A stretch of DNA of 64,000 nucleotides from Chloroflexota bacterium (lineage in GTDB: Bacteria > Chloroflexota > Anaerolineae > DUEN01): contig JAADGJ010000076.1 in NCBI GenBank assembly GCA_013152435.1, forward strand, positions 62,001 through 126,000, given 5' to 3'. Of the stretch, positions 16,830 to 25,295 are shown one piece after another; within the stretch, counting starts at the first letter, position 1, and every line of letters begins with the position of its first letter. The notes below the pieces were generated by a model. It saw only the letters and a program-made list of their open reading frames with translations. It did not search any database and had not been told where the DNA came from. The position numbers and the translations under genes were made by a program.

Positions 16830-18029
16830 TCATCCCTCGTCCCATTTCGAGATCGCCTCGATCGCTGCGGGCGCGCCGCCGTAGGCGCGTATTCGCTCCC
16901 CCAGGATCGCCGCCCGCGACGCGCATTCCGCCTGTCGCGTGAACGAGGAGCGCAGCCATGCGACCGTGAACTCGTTCACCTCGCCCATGAAGCCCGCTCC
17001 GGCCTCCTCGACCTTCCTGGCGTTGTACCGACGCTCGAATATGGGCCCTGGGAAGATGAGCAGGGGCACGCCGTGAAGCAACGAGTGGATGATCGTGTTC
17101 TGCCCCCCATGGCAGATGGTCCAATCGCACCGGGGGAGCACCTCCCCGGCCGGGACGTAAGGGCGAAACTCCACCGCCCCCAGGCGGTAGGGGCGGTCGA
17201 TGCTCTGGGCGCCCACCAGGCAGATCCGGCTGCCGTTGGATGGGAAGACTTGAGGCAGGACCTCTCGCAGCCTGTTCAGAGAGAGGGAGCCGGTGCCCAC
17301 GTACACGAACACGTAGCGTCGTCCCGGATCGGGCTGGAAATCCACGGCGGAGGCCGGTTGGATGGGGCCGATCAGATGGCCGACATAGCGGACGTCAGGA
17401 CGATCGGGGTCGGTGTCATCCAGTTCGGGGATGGAGGGGATGATCTTGAGCACCGAGTCGCCGAAGAATAGCTGTTCAGGTGGGTGGGTTGGGAGCCCGT
17501 AGGCCCGCAGGACGGAGGCGGTGGCCCGCCGCATCAGCCTCCAGGGCAGGGTGCCATGGCCGCGAGTGATGATATGGGCATAGGCCGAGGCGATGGGCAG
17601 GCCGGTCACCGCGGCGGTGAGGAAGGCGCCGGGATCGAGATCTGTGAAGAGTCGGTCCGCCCGGAATGCCTGGACGGCCTTGATCTCCTCCTCGACGAGA
17701 CGACGCAGGTAACCCGCCCGCGCCAGGCCGGAGATGAACAGCACCATCCAGATGCTCCCGATCGATTTGCCTGGCTTGACGGGCAGGGAGAGCTGCTGTG
17801 ATCGGCGTTCGAGGAGGCGCGACAGGGCGGTGGGCAGGCCGAGCATCGTCGTCGGCGGCATGGCGTAGACCCGGTATCCGTGGCGTCGCAGCGCGTCCTC
17901 CAGATATCCGGAAGCGCAGAAGGCCACCTCGTGTCCGGCGCTCTTCGCAGCCTCGGCCATGGCCACGACTCGGGTGAGCCCTCCCCAGGTGCCGGTGGCC
18001 GGGGAGAAAAGGGCGATCAGGAGTCTCAT
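16830..18029 (-). CDS. MGT-like glycosyltransferase (GT-B, UGT superfamily)
   Basis: The product has 399 residues. LFSPATGTWGGLTRVVAMAE near residues 7-26 is the N-terminal loop of GT-B enzymes that handle hydrophobic acceptors, and CHGGQNTIIHSLLHGVP near residue 310 is the donor-binding signature of the UGT superfamily. VFVYVGTGSL in the middle is also typical. It probably transfers a sugar from a nucleotide donor to a lipid or small molecule. The start at 18029 follows AGGAGG by about ten bases; upstream in-frame codons look non-coding. Confidence 0.83.
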   Translation of the reverse strand: MRLLIALFSPATGTWGGLTRVVAMAEAAKSAGHEVAFCASGYLEDALRRHGYRVYAMPPTTMLGLPTALSRLLERRSQQLSLPVKPGKSIGSIWMVLFISGLARAGYLRRLVEEEIKAVQAFRADRLFTDLDPGAFLTAAVTGLPIASAYAHIITRGHGTLPWRLMRRATASVLRAYGLPTHPPEQLFFGDSVLKIIPSIPELDDTDPDRPDVRYVGHLIGPIQPASAVDFQPDPGRRYVFVYVGTGSLSLNRLREVLPQVFPSNGSRICLVGAQSIDRPYRLGAVEFRPYVPAGEVLPRCDWTICHGGQNTIIHSLLHGVPLLIFPGPIFERRYNARKVEEAGAGFMGEVNEFTVAWLRSSFTRQAECASRAAILGERIRAYGGAPAAIEAISKWDEG

Positions 18030-18200
18030 GTTCGGAATATCCTCCTTCCTGTCTCGGCCTGGCTTCGGCGGACAAGGCTGGGCGCGTCTGATGGAAGGCT
18101 GAAACAGGGGGGGGTTGAAGGGGCGCAACCTCTCAAAGCCTCCCCGCGGTAGCGCTCTCATTATCCCTCTTTTTCAGGGGCCTGTCGAACGACTTGCCTG

Positions 18201-18947
18201 TCACAAACCCGACAGTTTGGCGAACAGTTTGCCGACGGCTTCCGGGAAGCGGCGGGCCAGGAACAAGTACACCGCCGTGCGGAGGTCGGGAGTGATGACG
18301 GGCCGGGCGGAGAGAATACGCCTCGCCAGCTTATGCCCCACGTCGGCCGGGTCGGCCATAGCCTGGGATGGTATCCCCAGCGGCGCGGCTGATCGGGTAT
18401 CCGTCAACGGCGGGTGCATCAGGGTGACCCGGATGCCATAGGGGGCCAGCTCCAGTGCCAGCGTCCGGGCCAGAGCCTCGATGGCGCCCTTGGTGGAGGC
18501 GTAGCCGGAGAGTCCTGGAAAGCCGGTGATGCCCACACCGGAGCTCATATTGTGGATGATCCCGCCCCCTTGCGCCTTCATGTAGGGCACGACGGCGGCG
18601 ATCATGCGCACATATCCGAAGTAATTCACCTCGAACTCCCGCCGGATCTGTCCCAGGTTCTCCTCCTCGAAGGGCTTGAAGGTGGCCAGGCAGGCGTTGT
18701 TGACCAGCACATCGATGCGGCCCCACCGCTCGATGACGCTCCCTACCGCTGTCCTTACCTGAACATCGTCGGTGACATCGCAATGGCGGAAGATCAATCG
18801 ATCCGGATAGGCGTTCTGAAGAGGGATCAGGTTCTCGCCCGACAGATCCAGGGCCGCCACCCGGTATCCTTCCTTCAGTAGCGATGTCGTCAGGTGGTAT
18901 CCGATGCCGTTGTTGGCACCGGTGATGATAATGACGGGATCTTCCAT
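18201..18947 (-). CDS. Short-chain dehydrogenase/reductase
   Basis: The product has 248 residues, the usual classical SDR length. TGANNGIGYHL near residue 9 binds the cofactor, NNACLATF holds the structural Asn, MSSGVG the catalytic Ser, and GYASTKGAIEALA near residue 150 the Tyr-Lys pair. The substrate is unknown. GGGAG precedes the start. It lies upstream of the glycosyltransferase gene but is separated from it by about 170 bases, so co-transcription is uncertain. Confidence 0.87.
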   Translation of the reverse strand: MEDPVIIITGANNGIGYHLTTSLLKEGYRVAALDLSGENLIPLQNAYPDRLIFRHCDVTDDVQVRTAVGSVIERWGRIDVLVNNACLATFKPFEEENLGQIRREFEVNYFGYVRMIAAVVPYMKAQGGGIIHNMSSGVGITGFPGLSGYASTKGAIEALARTLALELAPYGIRVTLMHPPLTDTRSAAPLGIPSQAMADPADVGHKLARRILSARPVITPDLRTAVYLFLARRFPEAVGKLFAKLSGL

Positions 18948-19052
18948 TTAGCAACTCCCTCTGGAGGAGAGGCCAGGGTGAACGGAGCTGCGCTGAGGAC
19001 AGGGCCAGCCAACCCATCCAATCTCCCAAACGATCCCTCTCCCTCTGATCCG

Positions 19053-19238
19053 TCAGGTCAGTATCCAGATAGCGACGATGATGCCCATCAGGCCGAGGAT
19101 GGCCCATGTCCATTGGGCCGACAGCCGCTGGCGATCGCCCTCCGCTCGCCGGGCCAGCCGCTCTCGCTCCGCCTCACGCACGTCCTCCTCGATGCGTCTC
19201 CGGGCTAGCTGTTGAGCCAGAAAGGGATTGAATAGCAT
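19053..19238 (-). CDS. Small tail-anchored membrane protein
   Basis: The product has 61 residues: a highly charged amphipathic helix (residues 8-40) followed by one C-terminal membrane segment (AILGLMGIIVAIWILT). The ATG is preceded by GGAGG at eight bases, which supports it as a real gene. No family is known to me. It lies downstream of the receiver gene at 19299 on the same strand. Confidence 0.55.
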   Translation of the reverse strand: MLFNPFLAQQLARRRIEEDVREAERERLARRAEGDRQRLSAQWTWAILGLMGIIVAIWILT

Positions 19239-19263
19239 CTCGATTCCTCCATTAGCGAAGTGA

Positions 19264-19292
19264 TGGCGGACGACAGACGACAGGCGACGGAT
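19264..19292 (+). repeat. GACGAC-type degenerate repeat, copy A
   Basis: TGGCGGACGACAGACGACAG followed by GCGACGGATG matches the tracts at 21494-21563 and 22019-22072. It sits just after the stop of the receiver gene. Confidence 0.6.
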
Positions 19293-19298
19293 GCGATC

Positions 19299-19802
19299 TC
19301 AGAGTGGGCTATCGTGCGCCGCCTGCCGTCCATGACCTGTTGCCTCCCCGAGCACCACCGCCAGCAGGCGTTCGGGTGGGTCCCCTTTGCTGACGAAGGC
19401 ATCGGCTCCGGCCGCCAAAGCGGCTTTGCGCGCCTCCGGCCGCCCGCTGAGAGCGATGATCCACAGGCGAGGGTGGCAGGAACGCAAGATCGATAGCAAC
19501 TCGGCGGCGGGCGCTCCGGGGAGCTCCCAATCCAGCAGGATCAGATCGGGGTGGATGGCTTCCACCATGGCCTGTAGCTCTCCGGCATTGGCCGCCTCGC
19601 CTACCACGCTCAACCCGGATTGCAGTTCCAGCAACAGCCTCAGCGCCGAGCGCACCTTCGCCTGGTCATCGGCGATCAAAACGCGAATTCCCTCTGCCCG
19701 ATCTGTGGTGATCTCCGTCCTCCTGGGCCGGGGTATTCCCGCCGTACCGGGCGGGTTTCGCTTTCTAGTGTAAGGGGGAAATGGCTCGGAGGCGCCGGGC
19801 AT
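19299..19802 (-). CDS. Stand-alone response-regulator receiver protein
   Basis: The receiver domain is clear: RVLIADDQAKVRS with the acidic pair, LILLDWELPG with the phosphorylated Asp, ALSGRPEARKAAL with a Ser at the switch position, and FVSKGDPPE with the conserved Lys. No output domain follows, so it may act on a partner protein. The true start is unclear: the first ATG (19802) adds about 39 unlikely residues, and the only AGGAGG (19719-19724) precedes an ATC codon at 19712. No kinase gene is adjacent. Confidence 0.72.
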   Translation of the reverse strand: MPGASEPFPPYTRKRNPPGTAGIPRPRRTEITTDRAEGIRVLIADDQAKVRSALRLLLELQSGLSVVGEAANAGELQAMVEAIHPDLILLDWELPGAPAAELLSILRSCHPRLWIIALSGRPEARKAALAAGADAFVSKGDPPERLLAVVLGEATGHGRQAAHDSPL

Positions 19803-19892
19803 TCAGATGGTTCCGCATCTGGACGGATGTCCGGCCCTCACCCTGGTCAGGTGGCTAGGTGGGAAGATGCGGATTGTCGCGGGACCGTTCCG

Positions 19893-20789
19893 TCATCCGT
19901 CGGTGGGGCGTGAGGGTGGGAGAGGGCGGTGAGGATAGATCGGTAGCTCGACCACCAGTAGGGCCGTCAGGATCAGCCCGCGGCCGGTCACTCCCCAGCT
20001 CGTCAGCCGCTCGCCCAGGAAGAGGAAGGCGGTGAGGGTGGCGAAGACGGGCTCCATCGTCAGTAGAAGGGCCGCCTGCTGGGGCGGTGTGCGCTGCTGC
20101 GCGATCACCTGGAGCGGGAGGGCTAGCGCCGTGGCCGGCAGGGCGGTGAACAGGATGGCTCGCCAGATCGTGGTGGAAGTGGGGTTGGGAAACGGCTCAG
20201 TCGACAGGGCGATCAGTCCGCTGAGCAGCGCCATCGCTCCAATCTGGGCCGTGCCCAAGGCTAGGGGATCGTGATGGCGGACGTGACGATCTACCAGGAG
20301 GATATGAACGGCCACCGTCAGCGCGCAGAGCAACATCAACCCATCGCCTGGGGTCCAGGAGCCGCCCATAGGTCGCGAGAGCAAAGCCAGCCCGAGTACG
20401 GCCAGGAGCGCGGCGATCCAGATACGGGGAGAGAGCGGTCGACGCAGGATCAGCGCCGAGAGCAGTGGGACCAGGACGACGAACAAGCTGGTGAGGAAGC
20501 CCGCCCGGGTGGCCGTGGTCGTGCGCAGGCCAACGGTCTGCAGGCCGTAGGCTGCGAAGAGGACGGCCCCCAGAGCGCTGCCTGCTTGCCACAGGGCGCG
20601 GCCTCCCCGCCGCAGACGAGCGTGAAGGGGCAGGGCCAACACGGCGAAGGCCAGCGAGAAGCGCATGGCCAGGAAGGAAAAGGGCCCGCTCTCCTTCAGA
20701 GCGGTTTTGACGAAGACAAAGGTGGCTCCCCAGACGAGGGCCACCGTCAACAACATCAGGCTGGGGATCAGGGTATGGCGGCGGAACAT
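19893..20789 (-). CDS. EamA/DMT-family transporter
   Basis: The product has 298 residues with ten hydrophobic segments arranged as two EamA repeats. LTVALVWGATFVFVKTAL near residue 12 and PVFATLTAFLFLGERLTSWG near residue 250 are the family's typical helix 1 and late-repeat motifs. Members export amino acids, nucleosides or other metabolites with proton exchange; the substrate cannot be told. The start at 20789 (MFRRHTL) is picked because earlier codons overlap the upstream response regulator. No clear SD is visible. Confidence 0.85.
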   Translation of the reverse strand: MFRRHTLIPSLMLLTVALVWGATFVFVKTALKESGPFSFLAMRFSLAFAVLALPLHARLRRGGRALWQAGSALGAVLFAAYGLQTVGLRTTTATRAGFLTSLFVVLVPLLSALILRRPLSPRIWIAALLAVLGLALLSRPMGGSWTPGDGLMLLCALTVAVHILLVDRHVRHHDPLALGTAQIGAMALLSGLIALSTEPFPNPTSTTIWRAILFTALPATALALPLQVIAQQRTPPQQAALLLTMEPVFATLTAFLFLGERLTSWGVTGRGLILTALLVVELPIYPHRPLPPSRPTDG

Positions 20790-20856
20790 GGCGATCGTCG
20801 GGTGGCCGGCCGGGCGGGTTGCCCTAGTCCGCTGTGTCCGTATCGACGAGGCGGTG

Positions 20857-21480
20857 TTAAACGGCCAGGGCGACCGCCTCCGTGCGGCTCTCGACACCCA
20901 GCTTGGACAGGATGTTGCTGACGTGGAACTTCACCGTGGATCGGCTGACCGTCAGCCGTTGCGCGATCTGAGGATTGCTCAGCCCCTCGACCATCAAGGC
21001 CAGCACCTCCCGCTCCCGAGGGGTCAGGTCGAACCCCGGGGTGGGCGGCTGAGTGGCCACATGGATCAGGGCCTGCGCGGCCTCGGGCGCCAGGGTCGGG
21101 CGTCCGGCGTAGGCCGAGCGGATGGCCTGGGCCAACTCGTCGGCCGAGACGTTTTTCAGCAGGTAGCCGATGGCCCCCGCCCGGAGCGCCCCCTGCACCA
21201 GCTCCTCCTCTCGGAAGCTGGTCAGGGCGATGATCCGCACGTTCGGGTAGCGCTCTCGGATAGCCTGGATGGCCGCCACGCCGTCCATCCCCGGCATCAC
21301 CAGGTCCATCAGCACCACGTCGGGCCGGACCTGTCCGCACAAGACCAGGGCCTTCTCCCCGCTGTCGGCCTCGCCGACCATCTCCAGGTCGTCGAAGGCC
21401 ATCAGGAAGGCCGCCAATCCGCTGCGCACGACGGCATGATCGTCTACGAGCATCACGCGAATGGGGGTAGGTTGGGTCAT
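20857..21480 (-). CDS. NarL/LuxR-type response regulator
   Basis: The product has 207 residues. The receiver domain shows [12 protein letters not shown], the phosphorylated Asp in [12 protein letters not shown] near residue 57, ALTSFREEE and [10 protein letters not shown]. The LuxR helix-turn-helix covers about residues 145-205, with [20 protein letters not shown] and [14 protein letters not shown]. The start at 21480 follows AAGGAG; further upstream lies repeat DNA. It is the natural partner of the HisKA_3 kinase encoded 557 bases upstream on the same strand, with the four-helix-bundle gene between them. Confidence 0.9.
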   Translation of the reverse strand: MTQPTPIRVMLVDDHAVVRSGLAAFLMAFDDLEMVGEADSGEKALVLCGQVRPDVVLMDLVMPGMDGVAAIQAIRERYPNVRIIALTSFREEELVQGALRAGAIGYLLKNVSADELAQAIRSAYAGRPTLAPEAAQALIHVATQPPTPGFDLTPREREVLALMVEGLSNPQIAQRLTVSRSTVKFHVSNILSKLGVESRTEAVALAV

Positions 21481-21493
21481 GGTGGCTCCTTGG

Positions 21494-21563
21494 CGACGAA
21501 TAATAGGCGATGGATGATAGACGACTGACGATGGACGGTAGACGACTGGCGATGGTCGTCCGC
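21494..21563 (+). repeat. GACGAC-type degenerate repeat, copy B
   Basis: Units such as GATGATAGACGACTGACGAT and GGACGGTAGACGACTGGCG repeat over about 70 bases between the four-helix-bundle gene and the LuxR regulator gene. Copy C lies on the other side of the bundle gene in the opposite orientation. Confidence 0.7.
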
Positions 21564-21586
21564 CTGCCCTGTTCGTAGATGATGCC

Positions 21587-21991
21587 TTATTCCGCTTCGT
21601 ATGCCGCGGTTTCCTCACGTAGCCATGGCTTGTGAGGTGCGATCGAGTTCCGCAGCGCCTGCAGTTTCACCGCCAGCGTCTCGGCGTGACGGTAAGCTTC
21701 ACGTAGAAGTGTTTGTTCCTGGAAATACTGGCGGCGGTGAATGATGTGCTGGCAGGCCACCGTCTCCAGTGAGGAACGAATGGCTAGGCCCAGGAAACGG
21801 GCTTGTTCCGCGTTGGTCTGTCCTGTGGACCCCTCGGCTATGTTGAGTGCTACAGATGTTGCCGCCCGGATCATCTGTGTCTTGAGGTTGTATTCTTCGA
21901 CCCGCGGCAGTTGGCCGGCGATCTCGTAGATCAGATCGATATAGTCCAGAGACAGTCGCCATACTTCGAGTTTCTCGAATTTGAAGGCCAT
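21587..21991 (-). CDS. Four-helix bundle protein (23S rRNA intervening-sequence protein family)
   Basis: The product has 134 residues. [20 protein letters not shown] at the start, [13 protein letters not shown] near residue 44 and the ExxxxL-rich third helix are the features of the S23/bIVP family, related to the Avd accessory protein of diversity-generating retroelements. The family forms pentameric barrels that can bind nucleic acid; its cellular role is unknown. The gene splits a kinase-regulator pair and is flanked by inverted copies of the GACGAC repeat, so it appears to be a mobile passenger. No reverse transcriptase is visible. Confidence 0.85.
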   Translation of the reverse strand: MAFKFEKLEVWRLSLDYIDLIYEIAGQLPRVEEYNLKTQMIRAATSVALNIAEGSTGQTNAEQARFLGLAIRSSLETVACQHIIHRRQYFQEQTLLREAYRHAETLAVKLQALRNSIAPHKPWLREETAAYEAE

Positions 21992-22018
21992 CCTGGTTCT
22001 CTCTCTCTTCTTCCTCGG

Positions 22019-22072
22019 ACGCCAGGCGATAGACGATCAATCATCTGTGATCCGTCGTCTGTCGTCTCTCTC
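22019..22072 (-). repeat. GACGAC-type degenerate repeat, copy C
   Basis: On the minus strand it reads AGACGACAGACGACGGATCA followed by CAGATGATTGATCGTCTATC. It is inverted relative to copy B, and its 5' part supplies the last codons and stop of the histidine kinase gene. Confidence 0.68.
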
Positions 22073-24682
22073 CCATACGACCGCCACTTCTGTGCCGCGC
22101 CCGATCTTGCTCTTCACCTCCAGCCTGGCCCCGATCGCCTCTGCCCGCTCGCGCATGATGCTCAGCCCCAGATGGTCCGGGGCGGTTTCTCCCACGTGGA
22201 AGCCCCGGCCGTCATCTCGGACGCTCAGCTTCACCTGCCCCGGTGAGCAGCGCAGGGCCACCTCCGCCCGGCTGGCGTCGGCGTGCTTCGCCACGTTGTT
22301 CAGCGCCTCCTGGGCGATGCGATACAGGGCGACCTGCACATCGGGTGGCAGGGTGCATGCCCCGTCGATCGCCACGGAGACCGGCACCCGTGCCCGGCCG
22401 GTGGTGGCCTCCGCGAGCTGGCGTAGCAGATCTCCCAGGTTCGCCTCGATCACGGCCGCCGGGCGTAGCTCCAACAACAGCGTGCGCATTTCGGCCAGCG
22501 CGCCGCGAGTCAGCTGGCGCAGCTCTTCCAGTCGCCGTCGCCCCTCTTCCGGATCTCGCTGCCACAGACGGGGCAGCACCTCGGCGATCAGGCCGGCGGA
22601 GAAGAGGGTCTGGGTGACGGCGTCGTGCAGCTCCCTGGCCAGGCGATTGCGTTCGGCGGCCGCGGCGGCCCGCTCCGTCTGCTCGTAAAGCCGGGCGTTT
22701 TCCACGGCGACCCCAAGTTGATCGGCGATGGATTCGAAGAGGGCCAGTTGCCTCTCGTTGAACGTGCTGCCCTTTGGGCCGATGATCGCCAGCACTCCCA
22801 GGGCTTGTCCGCGGGCGCGAAGCGGCAGCAGCGCGCCGGGCTCGGCATAGCCCAGCTCCGCATTCGGCGGCACGTAGAGTGGCTTCCCCTCGGCGATGAC
22901 CCTCTGACACGCCTGGATCACCTCTGCCATGTCCTCCGGCGCGATGGGCCGGTCCGGCCGGAGCATTCGCGGCTCCAGCTCGCCCGATTCTCGATCGAGC
23001 AGCACCACGCCGGCCCGCGAGGCTCCGACCAGGGCCACCAGGCGATCCAGCGTGTTGCTCAGCATCTCATCCAGCTCCAACGAACTGCTGGCCGCCGCAG
23101 CCACATCAAGCAACATCTGGAGCTCGCGCTGTCGCTCCTGCTCCGTTTGATAGAGGCGCGCGTTCTCGATGGCAACGGCGACCTGGTTGGCAAACGTCAG
23201 AACCAGTTCTGCGTGTTGGGGGGTGAAGACGCCCGGCCTCTCGTGGTCGAGGGTCAACATGCCGATGACCCGTTCCTTCACGATCAGGGGGACGCCCAAC
23301 CAGGAGCGGATGTAGCCAAAGGTGGTCTTCAGGCGTCCGCCGGCCGTCGCCCGAAGGGCCCGGGCCAGGGGCGTGTCCCCCCAGATGTCGTCGATCAGCA
23401 CTGGCTCCTCGCGAAGGACAACCTCACGATTCGCCCGCGCTTCGTCAAGGGGGAAGGAGATCTGCAACGCCTCCTCCTGGGAGAGAGGGCCCCGATACGC
23501 AATGACTTTTAAAGTATCGCCGTCCAGAGTCATGATGGAGGCCCCGCTGTACTCCACCACGGCCCTGAGTTGATCAAGCACCAGGCCCAGTAGAGGCTCC
23601 AGCTCGAGGGTGGAGGCCATGTCGCGGGAGATCTGCAGGAGTGTGGACAGCTCCCGGGTTCGCTCCGCTACCCGCTGTTCCAGAAGCTGCTGGCTCTCCT
23701 GCAGCGCTGCGATCGTTTGTTGTAGCTCCTGGTTGGCCAACACCCGTTCCGTGGCATCGGTGGTCACATCCACGAAGCCGATCACCGCCCCGTCCTCGAT
23801 CAGGGGAGTGAAGACCACGTCCCAGTAGGAGACGATTCCCCCGCTCTCAAGGCGTAGGGCGTCCAGGCGCACCGTCTCGCCAGCCAGGACCCGCTGGAAG
23901 ATGGGCATGGCGGCGTCTTCGGTGCCGGGGGCCAGGTCGAAGAAATGCGTGCCCGGCACCACGTGGCTGGCCCTCGACGGGGTATAGCGATCGATGAATC
24001 CGACCCAGGTGGGATTGCAGCGGCGCAGCCGCAGGTCTCGGTCGAAGATGGCGATGCCCATGGGCATACGGTCGAAGAGGATCTCCAGCAGATTGAGCTG
24101 GCGGTCCAGTATCGGGTCTGGGGCCAGGGTGACGGCGGGGGTGTCACCGGCGGCCTCAGCGGATAGCAACTCGAAGACGCAGACGTCCGCCCCCTGAGCC
24201 TGGCAGGCGTGCTCCACGCAGACCACATCCTGGCGCCCGGCGATCACGTTGACGAACCCGACCAGGACGCCGGCCGAGTAGGCACAGACGGGAGACTCGC
24301 TCTTCCCTCCGTGTCGGCGCACCATCCAGGCCTCGAAGGTGTCCTGGGCACGGATGACAACGCGCCCGATGGGCCACTTGAGGACCTCCACCTCGAAGCG
24401 GCCAAAGCCAGCGGCCTGATACGCGGCTATACAATCACGCAACGCCCGTCGTCCGTCTTCTCCCGCCCGTCGCCCAATAAAGGAGCGGGCGAAGGAGGCT
24501 CCACCGTGCGCTCCGGCCTGCTGCAGCACGGCGTCGGTCAGCCGCCGGCCGACCAGCGACTCCATCTGACGGCGCAGCCCCCAGAAGCCGGCCTCGATAT
24601 CCAGCAGGGCCATGCGGGCGCCGCCGAAGTAGAGCATGCCGCGGTGGCGTTCATCGGCTGTGAGGAGATCACGGTATGTCAT
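22037..24682 (-). CDS. V4R-PAS-GAF-GAF sensor histidine kinase (NarX/HisKA_3 type)
   Basis: The product has 881 residues and no membrane segment, so it is cytoplasmic. Residues 100-190 look like a V4R domain (CAYSAGVLVGFVNVIAG, then EHACQAQGADVCVFEL). A PAS domain follows near 205-315 (GIAIFDRDLRLRRCNP), then a coiled coil and two GAF domains near 345-500 and 520-665. HisKA_3 has the phospho-His in ARELHDAVTQTLF near residue 680, and the ATPase has EALNNVAKHA and DDGRGF. It should phosphorylate the LuxR regulator at 20857-21480. The last residues after VVWER are read from a repeat. Confidence 0.92.
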   Translation of the reverse strand: MTYRDLLTADERHRGMLYFGGARMALLDIEAGFWGLRRQMESLVGRRLTDAVLQQAGAHGGASFARSFIGRRAGEDGRRALRDCIAAYQAAGFGRFEVEVLKWPIGRVVIRAQDTFEAWMVRRHGGKSESPVCAYSAGVLVGFVNVIAGRQDVVCVEHACQAQGADVCVFELLSAEAAGDTPAVTLAPDPILDRQLNLLEILFDRMPMGIAIFDRDLRLRRCNPTWVGFIDRYTPSRASHVVPGTHFFDLAPGTEDAAMPIFQRVLAGETVRLDALRLESGGIVSYWDVVFTPLIEDGAVIGFVDVTTDATERVLANQELQQTIAALQESQQLLEQRVAERTRELSTLLQISRDMASTLELEPLLGLVLDQLRAVVEYSGASIMTLDGDTLKVIAYRGPLSQEEALQISFPLDEARANREVVLREEPVLIDDIWGDTPLARALRATAGGRLKTTFGYIRSWLGVPLIVKERVIGMLTLDHERPGVFTPQHAELVLTFANQVAVAIENARLYQTEQERQRELQMLLDVAAAASSSLELDEMLSNTLDRLVALVGASRAGVVLLDRESGELEPRMLRPDRPIAPEDMAEVIQACQRVIAEGKPLYVPPNAELGYAEPGALLPLRARGQALGVLAIIGPKGSTFNERQLALFESIADQLGVAVENARLYEQTERAAAAAERNRLARELHDAVTQTLFSAGLIAEVLPRLWQRDPEEGRRRLEELRQLTRGALAEMRTLLLELRPAAVIEANLGDLLRQLAEATTGRARVPVSVAIDGACTLPPDVQVALYRIAQEALNNVAKHADASRAEVALRCSPGQVKLSVRDDGRGFHVGETAPDHLGLSIMRERAEAIGARLEVKSKIGRGTEVAVVWERDDRRRITDD

Positions 24683-24726
24683 GGAAAGGTCTTCCCTCTT
24701 GCCCGCGATGGGCGGCCAGTGCCCGC

Positions 24727-24755
24727 ATTATACATCATCCTCTGTGGTGGCAAAG
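24727..24755 (-). promoter_or_regulatory. Probable promoter of the V4R histidine kinase
   Basis: On the minus strand TGTATAAT gives an extended -10 at 24727-24732. TTGCCA lies 15 bases upstream as a short-spaced -35. The gene starts about 45 bases downstream. Confidence 0.5.
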
Positions 24756-24895
24756 GCCGGTGTCGATGAGGATGGGATATCCCACTCCGGGAGGGCCATC
24801 TTCGGGCGGCCCTCGTCTTTCGCTTCCCTTCTCCCGGGCCTGGGAGGCGGAGATGCGCCATCGCGATCGCTCGTTTCCCGATCCGGAAGCCTCAG

Positions 24896-25135
24896 AGCGT
24901 GTCTGAGAAATGCTGTTGCCTCTGCTGGGGGGAGCCCCTCCGGAAAAAGCCCTTCTTTTGCCCTCGATCTGCCTGGCCTCGGCCTGGGTTCCGCGAAAAG
25001 GGCCGAGAGAGGCAGGTACAGGCCGAAAAAGTGGGATTTCCGTGGAGGGGAGGCCCCCTCCACACCTCCCCCTGTGGAGCTGGTCGTTGAGGGAGACTCC
25101 GCAGAACATCTTGCCGGTAAATTTTCAGACGCGCT
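24896..25135 (+). mobile_element. 240-bp MITE-like element, copy 4
   Basis: The ends are AGCGTGTCTG and CAGACGCGCT, in the same orientation and at the same 240-bp length as copy 1. The flanks CTCAG (24891-24895) and CTCAA (25136-25140) differ at one base and look like a target duplication. It separates the kinase promoter from the flagellar locus. Confidence 0.82.
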
Positions 25136-25295
25136 CTCAAGTTCGTGAATAGCCCCGAAGGCTCAGGGGAATGTTGCATCCTTTGCGGGATGTTTACAAG
25201 TCTCTTACTCACCGTTTACTCTGTGAAAGGTGCCCTCGCGATATAGTGTGACCGGCGTACGAACGTGGACCCAATCGGGTTCTGCGAGGGCATCT

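Noticed and set aside
15768-17471. A 567-codon plus-strand frame opposite the ABC ATPase, CPBP protease and glycosyltransferase genes
   Set aside because: Three recognised genes occupy the other strand, and the frame product is rich in Gln/Arg/His with no motif.
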